DNA of 64,000 nt. Origin: Brachybacterium sp. UMB0905. GTDB taxonomy: Bacteria; Actinomycetota; Actinomycetes; Actinomycetales; Dermabacteraceae. This document shows positions 36,427 through 46,600 of the stretch, in pieces. The DNA lies in assembly GCF_002871795.1 (NCBI RefSeq), contig NZ_PNHL01000001.1:164797-228796 (forward strand), read 5' to 3'. The stretch's first letter is position 1. Each line of letters opens with the position of its first letter. Position numbers and translations under genes: made by a program. The notes below the pieces were generated by a model. It searched no databases. It saw only the letters and a program-made list of their open reading frames with translations, and was not told the origin of the DNA.

Positions 36427-37347
36427 ATGAACTTCTGCGGCATGACCACCGACGAGGTGTCTGGGCACCTCCAGCTGATGAGCACCGATCAGCAACGCCT
36501 GGAGGAGCTGGGGACGGATCTCGGCAGTTCCCTGACTCGCAGCCAGGAGTTCTGGCGGGGCGAGGATGCCGAACGCTTCCGGGCCGCTTTCGCCACGGCT
36601 CTGCAACGTCTGGCCGATACTGCGACGCAGGTCTCCGCACGCTCCACGGAGCTCGCGCAGCATCTGCAGGAGCAGGAGCAGGCCTCCCGCGGCGACAGCG
36701 ACGGCGGCGTATCGGCCCCCGGCAGCGGAGGCGATGGCGAGACCGCCGGGGACGGACCGGTGGATAAGACCAACCATCCCGGCGAAGACCCCTATTACGG
36801 CGAGGTGGACCCCGAGGTTGCCGAGCGCTGGCGCGAGCTGTCCGACGAGGAGCGCGAAGCTGTCGCCCGCGAGATCATCGAGCAGGAGCTGGCGCGGTAC
36901 GGGCTCGAGGACGTGGATATCGACTTCGAAGCACCCCCCGGTTACAACGGCTGGTGGGAGGTCGATGCTGACGGCAACCACTCGATCTCCATCGACGGCG
37001 ACGCGCTGCACAACCCGCGCCTGCTGCACACCCTCGCCCATGAGGCACGCCATGCCGCGCAGTGGGAAGCCACAAAGGACACTGAGCCCGGGATGTGGGA
37101 CTGGCTCCCCTTCGTAGACTCCACCAAGAACGACTACGAGCGGCTGTACAACGAGCATGGCTTCACGCGCGAGGAGATCGATGCCTGGCGGGAGCACTGG
37201 GATACTCCGAAGGATGAGCGGGGTCCGTACCTCGACCAGCCCGTCGAGCTCGATGCCCGCGACCGCGGAGCCGAGTTCTCCGATGACCTGACCATGGATG
37301 ATCTGGAACAGTATATGGAGGACGCCGGAGTCACAGAGGAGAACTGA
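36427..37347 (+). CDS. WXG100-like protein with C-terminal HExxH zinc peptidase domain
   Basis: The first about 95 residues form a helical hairpin with Trp43-Arg-Gly45 (EFWRGEDAERF), as in WXG100 proteins exported by type VII secretion. A Ser/Gly/Asp-rich linker (about 97-125) follows. The C-terminal part contains LLHTLAHEARHAAQWEA: His205, Glu206, His209 form an HExxH zinc site, and Glu274 in VELDARDRGAEF is a candidate third ligand. This fits a secreted or polymorphic-toxin-like protease; no immunity gene is identified. ATG 36427 has AGGAG upstream. Downstream lie two propeller lipoproteins and a DUF4919-like gene in the same direction. The activity is inferred from motifs only. Confidence 0.65.
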   Translation: MNFCGMTTDEVSGHLQLMSTDQQRLEELGTDLGSSLTRSQEFWRGEDAERFRAAFATALQRLADTATQVSARSTELAQHLQEQEQASRGDSDGGVSAPGSGGDGETAGDGPVDKTNHPGEDPYYGEVDPEVAERWRELSDEEREAVAREIIEQELARYGLEDVDIDFEAPPGYNGWWEVDADGNHSISIDGDALHNPRLLHTLAHEARHAAQWEATKDTEPGMWDWLPFVDSTKNDYERLYNEHGFTREEIDAWREHWDTPKDERGPYLDQPVELDARDRGAEFSDDLTMDDLEQYMEDAGVTEEN

Positions 37348-37349
37348 GC

Positions 37350-38540
37350 ATGCCCCCTCAGCCGCATCGACGCCCCTTGCTGGTCGCGGGAGCTCTGCTG
37401 GCCGCACTGCCCCTCGCCGGCTGCGGGCTCCTGCGCAGGAAGGATCCCGAGCCCACGCAGCCAATTGACTCCGACTCCCCCGACGCCGACTCCCCCGAAT
37501 CTGCGCTGCCGACCGCGTCACCCACCCAGTGCCTCAGCGCCGAGGAAGCCGCGCAGCGCACCCGCCCCTCTCCACCGCCGCGCGAGGAGCAGGGGCCCGA
37601 ACATGAGGCGCTGCCCGGGGAGCATCTGAGCGGCATCGGCCTCGCCCTCCTGCCCGGCGGAGACCGCATCGCGGCCAGTCACACCGCCGATGCAATCCTG
37701 CTGGGCGAGGCGGAGACGTACGGCACCGTCATCTGGAACACCGCCGGCGGGACGATCCTCGAGCAGCTCGATAACGGGCTGGTGGGCGCGATCGCCGCGA
37801 GCCCCGACGGTCAGCTGGCCCTGGCCGGGCATGTCAGCGTGGAGATCCGCGACCGTGACCTCACCGTGCAGAAGCTGCTGACCAGCGGGGAGGACGAGCC
37901 CTTCGCCCCGCGGGCGGGCTCACGCATCACCGATCTTGCGATCACCGCCGATGGCTCCCATCTGGCGGTCCTCGGCGCCGATGGGCAGGTCACGCTGTGG
38001 CGGATCGACGGTGAGGCCTGCGAGGCCACCGGCCCGCTGGAGACGGACCTCGAGACGGTCACCGCCCTGGCGCTCTGTCCTGCCGATGGCGCCCTCGCCT
38101 TGTGCGGGCCGGGCGGGCCCGTCGAGCTGTGGGATACGAGAACCGGCGAACGCAGCAGCCTGGTCGACGGAGTGCCCGGTCGCGTCGGCGGCCTCACCTA
38201 TGACGCCGACGGAACCCTCTTCATCGCCGCGGAGAACCCGTCGGCGCTGTATGTCCTCACCCCAGAGGGAGAACTGTCCGATGGGCCGGAGCATGACCAG
38301 CGCGGCCCCTTCTGGGTGGCTGCCGCGAGTGAGCGGGTCGCCGTCGTGGGGCGTCGGAACAACCGGGTCCAGCTGTGGGACCGCACCCGTGATGAGGTGC
38401 GGGAGCTGCCCGTCGTGCCCGGCGTCACCGGTCGTCTCGCCTTCTCTCCCGATGGCGGGACGCTGTATGCCGCCTCGCCCGGGGAGGGCGTCGTGGCGTG
38501 GAGCGGCGGCGAGCAATGGCGGCAGTTCGATCTGCCCTGA
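37350..38540 (+). CDS. beta-propeller lipoprotein
   Basis: A 396-residue lipoprotein precursor: HRRPLLVAGALLAALPLAGC with lipobox cysteine Cys25, then a disordered acidic/Pro-rich linker, then six to seven WD40/YVTN-like blades. Typical blade text is ITADGSHLAVLGADGQVTLWRI and ALCGPGGPVELWD. It should sit on the outer face of the membrane as a binding scaffold. It starts 3 bases after the WXG100-peptidase gene with AGAGGAG upstream, so it is cotranscribed. A paralogue follows at 38648. No enzymatic motif seen. Confidence 0.75.
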   Translation: MPPQPHRRPLLVAGALLAALPLAGCGLLRRKDPEPTQPIDSDSPDADSPESALPTASPTQCLSAEEAAQRTRPSPPPREEQGPEHEALPGEHLSGIGLALLPGGDRIAASHTADAILLGEAETYGTVIWNTAGGTILEQLDNGLVGAIAASPDGQLALAGHVSVEIRDRDLTVQKLLTSGEDEPFAPRAGSRITDLAITADGSHLAVLGADGQVTLWRIDGEACEATGPLETDLETVTALALCPADGALALCGPGGPVELWDTRTGERSSLVDGVPGRVGGLTYDADGTLFIAAENPSALYVLTPEGELSDGPEHDQRGPFWVAAASERVAVVGRRNNRVQLWDRTRDEVRELPVVPGVTGRLAFSPDGGTLYAASPGEGVVAWSGGEQWRQFDLP

Positions 38541-38561
38541 TCAGGACCGGCGCCGCCGAAG

Positions 38562-38570
38562 TTATCCACA
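38562..38570 (+). other. single consensus DnaA box
   Basis: TTATCCACA is a perfect DnaA-box consensus in the intergenic gap between the two lipoprotein genes. Only one copy is present here, so it is not an origin; it may be chance or a DnaA-titrating site. Confidence 0.3.
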
Positions 38571-38647
38571 AAGCGCCAGCGCTGCTGCCGCCGACGGCGT
38601 ACCGTAGCCGTGGACTCGAGATCGGCGGCAGGAGTGGAGCCCACCGG

Positions 38648-39805
38648 ATGACCAGCCCGCGCCTTTCACGCCGCACCGCCCTGCTCAGCGCCGCGGCGAT
38701 ACCGCTCGCGGCGAGCCTGGGAGGCTGCGCCGGGCCGGACCCGAGCAGCTGCATCCCCCCGCAGGACGCCGGCGAGCATAACTGGCCCGAGCCCCGCAAG
38801 CGCAGCCGCAGATCCCGCGCCCGCTACGTGGGGCCACAGGAGGACAACCGCTTCTGGCACAGGGCGCTCGCGCTCTCCCCCGACGGCTCGCTCCTGGCCG
38901 CCAACCAGGAGCGGGACCGCCAGCTGCTCGGGCTCTCCCCGACCTGGGGGACCGTCATCTGGGAGACCGCGACCAGGCGCATCCGCACCGTGATCGACAC
39001 GGGGATGGATCGGGCACTGGCCTGGCACCCTTCCGGCGACATGCTCGCCTGCGGCAGCCGGATGGACATCGACCTGACCACGCTGGACGGGACGCTGCTG
39101 TGGCGCCTGGAGGGACACGGCGACCACCGCAAGGGCCCGGCCACCGCTGTGCTCGACCTCGCCTTCAGCCCCTCCGGGGACCGGCTGGCGTCCGTGGGCA
39201 CCGACGGCACCGTGCGGCTGTGGACGGTGGGCGCCCAGTGCGCTCCCGGCACGGTGCTCGCACTGCAGAAAATGCGGCCTGCCTCCGTCTCCTTCTCCCC
39301 CGATGGTGCTGAGCTGGCCGTCTGCGGACCGCGTGCGGCACCGCGCATCTATGACGCTGCCAGTGGTGAGCTGCTCCGCACGCTCGACGATGCCGCCCCG
39401 CATTCGGCGGGACTCGCACACACCGCCGACGGGACCCTGCTGATCGGCACAGGGCCACGCATGAATCGTGACTACACCCTCGACCCGATCGATGCGGTGC
39501 TGGAGGAGGTCCAACCCGACGGGTCGATGCTCGAACTGCCTGCCCCGCAGGAGGCAGATGCCGGGATGATCTCCCCGGCCGCCGATGGGCGCATCGCGGT
39601 CAGCCCCCGGTTCGGCCACCGGATGATGATCTGGGATCGCGTGAGCGAAGAGCGGATCGACCTGCCGCGCCCCCCGCACGCGGTGGGAACCACCTGCTTC
39701 TCCCTCGAGGGGGACGTGCTGTACGCGATCTCCCCGCAGTTCGGCCCCGTGTACAGCTCCGCCCAGCCCGACGCCCCGTGGGAAGCTGGATTCGAGCTTC
39801 CCTGA
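38648..39805 (+). CDS. beta-propeller lipoprotein with Tat-like signal
   Basis: The 385-residue protein begins SRRTALLSAAAIPLAASLGGC: a twin-arginine and hydrophobic stretch with lipobox Cys27, so it is probably a Tat- or Sec-exported lipoprotein. Blades such as DLAFSPSGDRLASVGTDGTVRLW are WD40-like. It is a paralogue of the preceding lipoprotein; both share TWGTVIWETA / TYGTVIWNTA-type segments. ATG 38648 was chosen because the signal peptide starts there; the longer frame starting at 38498 overlaps the previous gene. The 107-base gap before it has a TACCGT box near 38599. Function unknown. Confidence 0.75.
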   Translation: MTSPRLSRRTALLSAAAIPLAASLGGCAGPDPSSCIPPQDAGEHNWPEPRKRSRRSRARYVGPQEDNRFWHRALALSPDGSLLAANQERDRQLLGLSPTWGTVIWETATRRIRTVIDTGMDRALAWHPSGDMLACGSRMDIDLTTLDGTLLWRLEGHGDHRKGPATAVLDLAFSPSGDRLASVGTDGTVRLWTVGAQCAPGTVLALQKMRPASVSFSPDGAELAVCGPRAAPRIYDAASGELLRTLDDAAPHSAGLAHTADGTLLIGTGPRMNRDYTLDPIDAVLEEVQPDGSMLELPAPQEADAGMISPAADGRIAVSPRFGHRMMIWDRVSEERIDLPRPPHAVGTTCFSLEGDVLYAISPQFGPVYSSAQPDAPWEAGFELP

Positions 39806-39827
39806 CCCGCCCCGAAGGAGACCTGTG

Positions 39828-40340
39828 ATGTCGTTCGATCAGTCGATGGAGACCTACGCGCTGGATCCCACCCCGGAGCACCTGGAGGTGCTGCAGCGGG
39901 ACATCATGGCGCTGCCCGATTACGACCCGCTGGTGCAGATCGCCGCCGTGACCACGCCGCTGCAGCAGGCGGGCGATCACCAGGGGATCGTCGATGCGCT
40001 GACCTCGCGGATGCCGGGGCTGTTCCTGGCTCCCGGGGCGCATGCCCGCCTGTTCCGCGCCTACACGGAGCTGGGCGATCAGGCCGCCGCGGACCGGGAG
40101 CGGAAGTTCGCGCTGCTGTCCATGGACGCGATCCGCAGCAGCGGCACCGGTGAGGAGGAGCATCCCTTCCGGGTGCTGCGGGTCGAGGACCAGTACGAGG
40201 TGCTCGCGGCCCTCGGCCAGCATCCGAGCTCCCAGCGCACCCTGTCCGATGAGCGTGGCGACTTCGATGTCCACACCGTCGGCGAGGACCGCGAGGTGTG
40301 GTTCGAGCTGCTGTGGCGCGAGCGGGACCGGGAGGACTGA
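39828..40340 (+). CDS. DUF4919-like protein
   Basis: A 170-residue acidic protein without signal peptide. LFRAYTELGDQAAADRERKFALLSMDAIRSSGTGEE and the following VEDQYEVLAALG and GDFDVHTV regions resemble DUF4919 proteins, whose function is unknown; I base this on recalled pattern, not a search. GGAG lies seven bases before ATG 39828 (a GTG three bases earlier is possible). It is the last of four co-directional genes starting at 36427. The cytoplasmic location suggests it may be an adaptor or immunity-like partner for the exported proteins, which is speculative. Confidence 0.6.
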   Translation: MSFDQSMETYALDPTPEHLEVLQRDIMALPDYDPLVQIAAVTTPLQQAGDHQGIVDALTSRMPGLFLAPGAHARLFRAYTELGDQAAADRERKFALLSMDAIRSSGTGEEEHPFRVLRVEDQYEVLAALGQHPSSQRTLSDERGDFDVHTVGEDREVWFELLWRERDRED

Positions 40341-40355
40341 CCGTCAACCGCCTGC

Positions 40356-41483
40356 TTACGCGTTAACCCGGTGCTTCTCGATCGCCATCTCGTAGTAGCG
40401 CAGCAGGTCATCGGAGGCGTTCTCCCAGGAGAACTTCTCCGCCTCCGTCCGCGCGGCCGTGCGAATCTGCTCGCGCAGCCCTGGATCGCCCAGCCGGTTC
40501 AGCGCCGTATCCAGGCTTGCCTGATCCCCGGCGTCGTACAGCAGGCCGTTCTCCCCATCGGTCACCTGTTCCATGGTGGGACCGGAGCGCGCAGCGACCA
40601 CGGGCAGGCCGGAGGCCATGCCCTCGAGGATCACCAGCCCCAGCGTCTCGGTGACCGAGGGGAACACGAACGCGTCGGCGCTCGCGAAGGCGCTCGCGAG
40701 CTCCTGCCCCTCCATGAACCCGGGGAACAGCGCGTTCGTGCCGGCGAACAGCTCCTCGAGCTCACGCCGGTACGGCCCATCGCCCACGACCGCGAGCGCC
40801 ACATCGTCCCGTCGGTCCAGCATGGGCCGCAGCGTGTGGATCTCCTTCTCCGCCGCCAGACGCCCCACGAACACCAGGAGCTTCTTCTCCGGATGCCCGC
40901 CGGTGAGCCGTTCACGCATCTCCGGCGAGGCGAAACGCGGATGGAACTGCTCGGTGTCCACGCCGCGGCGCACCACATGCAGGTCCTGGATCCCGTGCTG
41001 CTCCAGCTCGATCTTCATCGACTCGGAGGTCGCGAGGTTGATGTCCGCGAGCGCATGGTTACGTTTGATCTGCCACCACACCGCCGGCTTGCCCCAGGTC
41101 CACGCCTTGTACAGGTCCATATAGCGCGGCAGATGCGTGTGGTAGCTGGCCAGCAGCGGGATCCGCCGACGGCGGGCCGCGAACGCCCCGGAGGAGGCCA
41201 GCAGGATCGGCTGGGCGGCGTGGACGATATCGGGGTGGAAGCCCTGGATGATGCCATCCACGGTGGGGTTGGGCAGGGTGAAGCGCCGATGCTTGTAGAA
41301 CGGCAGGGTCACCGGGCGGATGCCCACCACCCGGGCCCCGTGATGCTCGGTGACCCCGAGGTCGGGGGCGATCACCATGACCTCGTGCCCCAAGTCGGTG
41401 AACCGTTCGACGGCGTGACGCAGACGAGTAACCACCCCGTCGACGGAGGGGACGAAGGTCTCGGTGACGATCGCTATTTTCAC
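40356..41483 (-). CDS. sqdX: SQD2/SqdX-like glycosyltransferase, probable sulfoquinovosyldiacylglycerol synthase
   Basis: A 375-residue GT4 enzyme that should transfer sulfoquinovose from UDP-sulfoquinovose to diacylglycerol, making the sulfolipid SQDG. It follows the plant SQD2 pattern: ASYHTHLPRYM, VRRGVDTEQFHPRF, LLVFVGRLAAEKEIHTL, VVGDGPYRRELEELFAG and ETLGLVILEGMASGLPVVAA. GTG 41483 (VKIAIVTETFVP) lies 10 bases after the SQD1-like stop, so the pair is cotranscribed. The partner gene's specificity supports the assignment; alone it could be taken for a mannosyltransferase. It is unusual for a non-photosynthetic organism. Confidence 0.82.
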   Translation of the reverse strand: MKIAIVTETFVPSVDGVVTRLRHAVERFTDLGHEVMVIAPDLGVTEHHGARVVGIRPVTLPFYKHRRFTLPNPTVDGIIQGFHPDIVHAAQPILLASSGAFAARRRRIPLLASYHTHLPRYMDLYKAWTWGKPAVWWQIKRNHALADINLATSESMKIELEQHGIQDLHVVRRGVDTEQFHPRFASPEMRERLTGGHPEKKLLVFVGRLAAEKEIHTLRPMLDRRDDVALAVVGDGPYRRELEELFAGTNALFPGFMEGQELASAFASADAFVFPSVTETLGLVILEGMASGLPVVAARSGPTMEQVTDGENGLLYDAGDQASLDTALNRLGDPGLREQIRTAARTEAEKFSWENASDDLLRYYEMAIEKHRVNA

Positions 41484-41493
41484 GAAGAAGCGA

Positions 41494-42660
<1,167 letters not shown>

Positions 42661-42667
42661 TCAGGTG

Positions 42668-42701
42668 CCATTCCCGGGACCGTTCCCGGGAATGGATTGT
42701 G
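42668..42701 (-). promoter_or_regulatory. sulfolipid operon promoter with 12-base inverted repeat
   Basis: Minus-strand CACAAT (42701-42696) is a -10 candidate within TTGCACAATCC. Immediately downstream, CCATTCCCGGGA (42668-42679) and TCCCGGGAATGG (42684-42695) form a perfect inverted repeat with a 4-base spacer, covering the expected transcription start and lying 26 bases before the start codon. It could be an operator or a 5'-leader hairpin. Confidence 0.55.
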
Positions 42702-42787
42702 CAACATGCGATGCACTCCTAAGTTAGTACGGGTGCGGCCCGGCTCAAAGACGAGAGGCGGCGGCCTGAACAGCGAAGGAACGCATC

Positions 42788-43669
42788 ATGAACAGCCTGG
42801 ATGATGGTGGGCGCAACCCGCGGCCGCTGCCGGATCTCGCACGCCGAGTGCTCGTGATGGCGATCGTCAACCGCACCCGCGACTCTTTCTACGACCAGGG
42901 ACGGACCTGGCAGCTGGACGATGCGGTGAACGCAGGCCTCGCTGCCGCAGCGGCGGGCGCGGACATCATCGACGTGGGCGGCGTGAAGTTCGCGCCGGGC
43001 CGCGCAGTGCCCGTCACCGAGGAGATCGACCGGGCGGTCCCCGTCATCGCGCAATTGCGCGCGCAGCTGCCCGCTGAGGTGCTGCTCAGCGTGGACACCT
43101 TCCATGCGGCGGTCGCGCAGGAGGCGATCACAGCGGGCGCGGACATCATCAACGACACCACGGGGCTGGCCGATGCGCAGATGGCCCCGGTCATCGCGGC
43201 AGCCGACGCGAGCGTGGTGATCACGCATTCGGTCGCCGAGCCCCGTCGGCCCGTGCCGTCCCCGCAGTACGGGGACGTGGTCGAGGAGGTGCGCGACTTC
43301 CTGGCCGCCCGGCTGGAGCGCGCCCTCGAGGCGGGGGTGGCGCGCGAACGGATCATCCTGGATCCCGGCCCGGACCTGAACAAATCCACGGTCCAGACCC
43401 TCGAGCTGCTGCGCGATTGGCGCGAATACCGCGCCCTGGGGCTGCCGCTGCTGGCGGCGGTCTCCCGCAAGGACGTGATCGGCGAGTCGCTCGGGCTGCC
43501 CAAGGAGGAACGCCTCGAGGGATCGCTCGCCGCGGCCGCCTGGTGCATGCGGCAGGGCGCGCGGATCCTGCGCGTTCACGATGTGGAGCCGACAGTCCGC
43601 CTGGTGCGGATGCTCGAGGTTCTCGCCGGCTGGCGCGAACCGGCCGGGCCGCTCGTCCACAACGTGTGA
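42788..43669 (+). CDS. folP2: dihydropteroate synthase homologue, FolP2 type
   Basis: A 293-residue TIM-barrel protein with MAIVNRTRDSFYDQG in place of the usual NVTPDSFSDGG, then DIIDVGGVKFAPG, SVDTFHAAVAQEAI, DIINDTTGLAD, DPGPDLNKST and AVSRKDVIGE. The GGVK and NRT variants are those of mycobacterial FolP2, which, as I recall, does not replace true dihydropteroate synthase. So its reaction is uncertain. No other folate genes are adjacent; in mycobacteria the gene lies near glucosyl-3-phosphoglycerate synthase, which is not seen here. It is divergent from the sulfolipid operon. Confidence 0.8.
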   Translation: MNSLDDGGRNPRPLPDLARRVLVMAIVNRTRDSFYDQGRTWQLDDAVNAGLAAAAAGADIIDVGGVKFAPGRAVPVTEEIDRAVPVIAQLRAQLPAEVLLSVDTFHAAVAQEAITAGADIINDTTGLADAQMAPVIAAADASVVITHSVAEPRRPVPSPQYGDVVEEVRDFLAARLERALEAGVARERIILDPGPDLNKSTVQTLELLRDWREYRALGLPLLAAVSRKDVIGESLGLPKEERLEGSLAAAAWCMRQGARILRVHDVEPTVRLVRMLEVLAGWREPAGPLVHNV

Positions 43670-43696
43670 GCGACCTGGCCGGTTCAGCCGTTGCGA

Positions 43697-46600
43697 TCAG
43701 CCCTTCCGCGCCACCCGCAGGGTCTTGATCTCGAAGGGACAGAAGGCGAGGCGCACCGTACCGTCCTCGCCGCGCTCGAGCGCGGAGCGGAAGGCCGGGG
43801 CGTCCTCGTTGAACGGCCGCTCCAGCAGGTCCACGGCCCCGATCTCGCCGCCGACCGCAGGATCCACCGCCAGCTGCGCGGTGGTGCGCACGCCCTGGGA
43901 CTCGTACAGGCGCAGCACAAGATCGCCGGAGCGGTCCTCGGCGAGCTTCACGGTCTCCACCAGCACGCTGCTGTCCGCGCCATCGACACCATTGACCGTG
44001 ACCAGCGGGGCGGCCAGCGCCTCCGCCGCCGCGACGGTGCGCTCGGGCAGGTTGATGCGGTAGCCCTCCTCGATTGCGCCGTCGATGCCGGTGCCGGGGC
44101 GCACGGACACGCGCAGGCGGTACTGGCCGTGGTCGGCGCCCGGGTCCGGGTACTCGGGGGCGCGCACCAGGGTCAGACGGGTCGTCGTGGTGGTGCCGCC
44201 GTCATCCTCGCGGACCGAGCGCAGGACGTCGTGCCCGTAGCTGGAGTCGTTCGCGATCGCCACGCCGTACTCACCCTCGGCCACGTGCACGAAGCGGTGC
44301 GCGCAGGTCTCGAAGCGGGCGAAGTCCCAGCTGGTGTTGACCGGGATGGGCCGATCCACGTGGCCGAACTGGATCTGGCTGGACATGTGCGCAGCCCGCA
44401 CATCCAGGCCGAAGCCCAGCTTGAGCGCCTTCTTCGTCTCCTGCCAGTCGATGTCGTGGACGATCTCCAGGGACTGATCGCCCGGGCGCAGCACGTAGGT
44501 CTTGATGATCTGCGAGCCCGCGCCGGTGACACCGGAGGTCTCCGCGCCAGCCTCCAGCGCGGTGGTGTAGGTGCAGGCCACGCGCACCTCATCGGCCTCT
44601 TCGGTGACCTCGATGGAGGTGGGGGCATCGAGGTCGCGCACCACGTGGCGGTAGAACTCGTCGATGTCCCAGGCGTCCCACTGGTTGGGGGTGTCGCGGT
44701 GCAGCTGCAGCAGCGCGCCCTTCGCCCCGGGGGCGATGGCCTCGCGGCCGCTCGCGGCATCGACCAGGGAGACGATGTCCCCGGCGCCATCGATCACCGC
44801 GGTCAGCGCGGCGTTCGCGAGCGTGATCCGATCTCCCTCGCGCGTGAGGGTCACCGGCTCCGGGTCATCCGCAGGAGCGGCGGCGCCGTAGGCGGCCACG
44901 CCCCGACGGGTCACCGGCGCGGTGTTGACCAGCAGCGCATCCTCACCCTCGGCGACCCCGGAGCCGAGCGCCTCCAGGGCGCTGGCGATGATCGCCTCGA
45001 CGCGCTCGGCCAGCGCGGCATACTCGGTCTCGGCCTGGCGGTGCACCCAGGCGATCGAGGAGCCGGGCAGGATGTCGTGGAACTGGTTCAGCAGCGTGGT
45101 GTGCCACAGCTCCTCGAGCTCATCGTGCGGGTAGGCGAAGTCGCTGCGCAGCGCGGCGAGGGTGGCGAGGAACTCCGCCTCGTGCAGCAGGTGCTCGCTG
45201 CGGCGGTTGCCCTGCTTGGTGGCCAGCTGTGCGGAGTAGGTGCCGCGGTGCAGCTCGAGGTACAGCTCGCCGTTCCACACCGGGGCGTCGGGGTACTCCT
45301 CCTTCGCCCGGTCGAAGAACTCATCGGAGGTGCCGAACTCGACCTTCGGGGATCCTTCGAGGTCCTTCGCACGCCGACCCGCGGCCATCATCTCGCGGGT
45401 GGGTCCGCCACCGCCGTCGCCCCAGCCGAACAGGTCGATCCCGATGCTCGAGCGGCCCTTCTCCTTGAAGTTGCGCTCGAAGTAGGCCAGCTCCTTGCCG
45501 GAGAGCATGCCGTTGTAGGTGTCCGCGGGCGGGAAGTGGGTGAACACCTTCGTGCCGTCGATGCCCTCCCAGTGGAAGGTGTGGTGCGGGAAGGTGTTGA
45601 TCTGGTTCCAGGACACCTTCTGGGTGAGGAAGTTCGACTGCCCGGCGAGCGCGGCGATCTGCGGCAGCGCGGCGGAGTAGCCGAAGGAGTCCGGCAGCCA
45701 GGTCTCGCGGGTCTCCACGTCGAAGTTCTCCAGGAAGAACCGCTTACCGGCGATGAACTGGCGGGCCATCGCCTCGGAGCCGGGCATGTTGGTGTCCGAC
45801 TCCACCCACATGCCGCCGACGGGCACGAAGCGGCCCTCGGCCACCCGCTCGGTGATGCGGGCGAACAGCTCGGGGTAGCGCTCCTTGAGCCAGGCGTACT
45901 GCTGGGCGGAGGAGGCGGAGAAGACCATCTCGGGGTCGTTCTCGATGAGGGTGCAGGCGTTGGAGAAGGTGCGGGCCACCTTGCGGACCGTCTCGCGGAC
46001 GGGCCACAGCCAGGCGGAGTCGATGTGGGCGTGTCCGGTGGCGAGCACCGTGAGCGCGGAGGAACCGGCCGGGCGGCCGAGCGCCGGGGCGAGCACCTCG
46101 CGGGCGGCGCGGGCGGTGCCGGGCATGTCATCGGGATCCGCGGCGTCGCAGGCGGCCTCGAGGGCCCGCAGGATCTCGTGGCGGCGCTGGCTGTGCTCGG
46201 GCAGCTCGAGCATCAGTCCGGCGAGGGCCCGGAAGTCCTCGGCGAGCTCCCAGATGTTCTTGTCGCGGCGGGCCAGGTGCAGCTCCTTGACGGAGTACAG
46301 GTCCTCCTCGGGGATGGTGGCGAGGTCACCCAGCGGCGTGGGCTTGAAGTCCCAGCTCCCGGCCACCAGCGGGTTGGCGGCGCATTCGAGGTAGAGGTCG
46401 ATCTCCTCGCCGGGGGTGACGGGCACGTAGCGGTTGAAGGGGTTGATGGCCTTGACGGGCACACCATCGGGGGTGAACACGAGCGCCTCGGCCTGGAAGC
46501 CGGGCATGCCGGTGAAGGCGAGGTCCACGACGAGTTCGCAGCCGGAGTTCTCATCGTCGGCCCACTGTGCAGGGACGGTGCCGGTCACGTGCAGCCAGGT

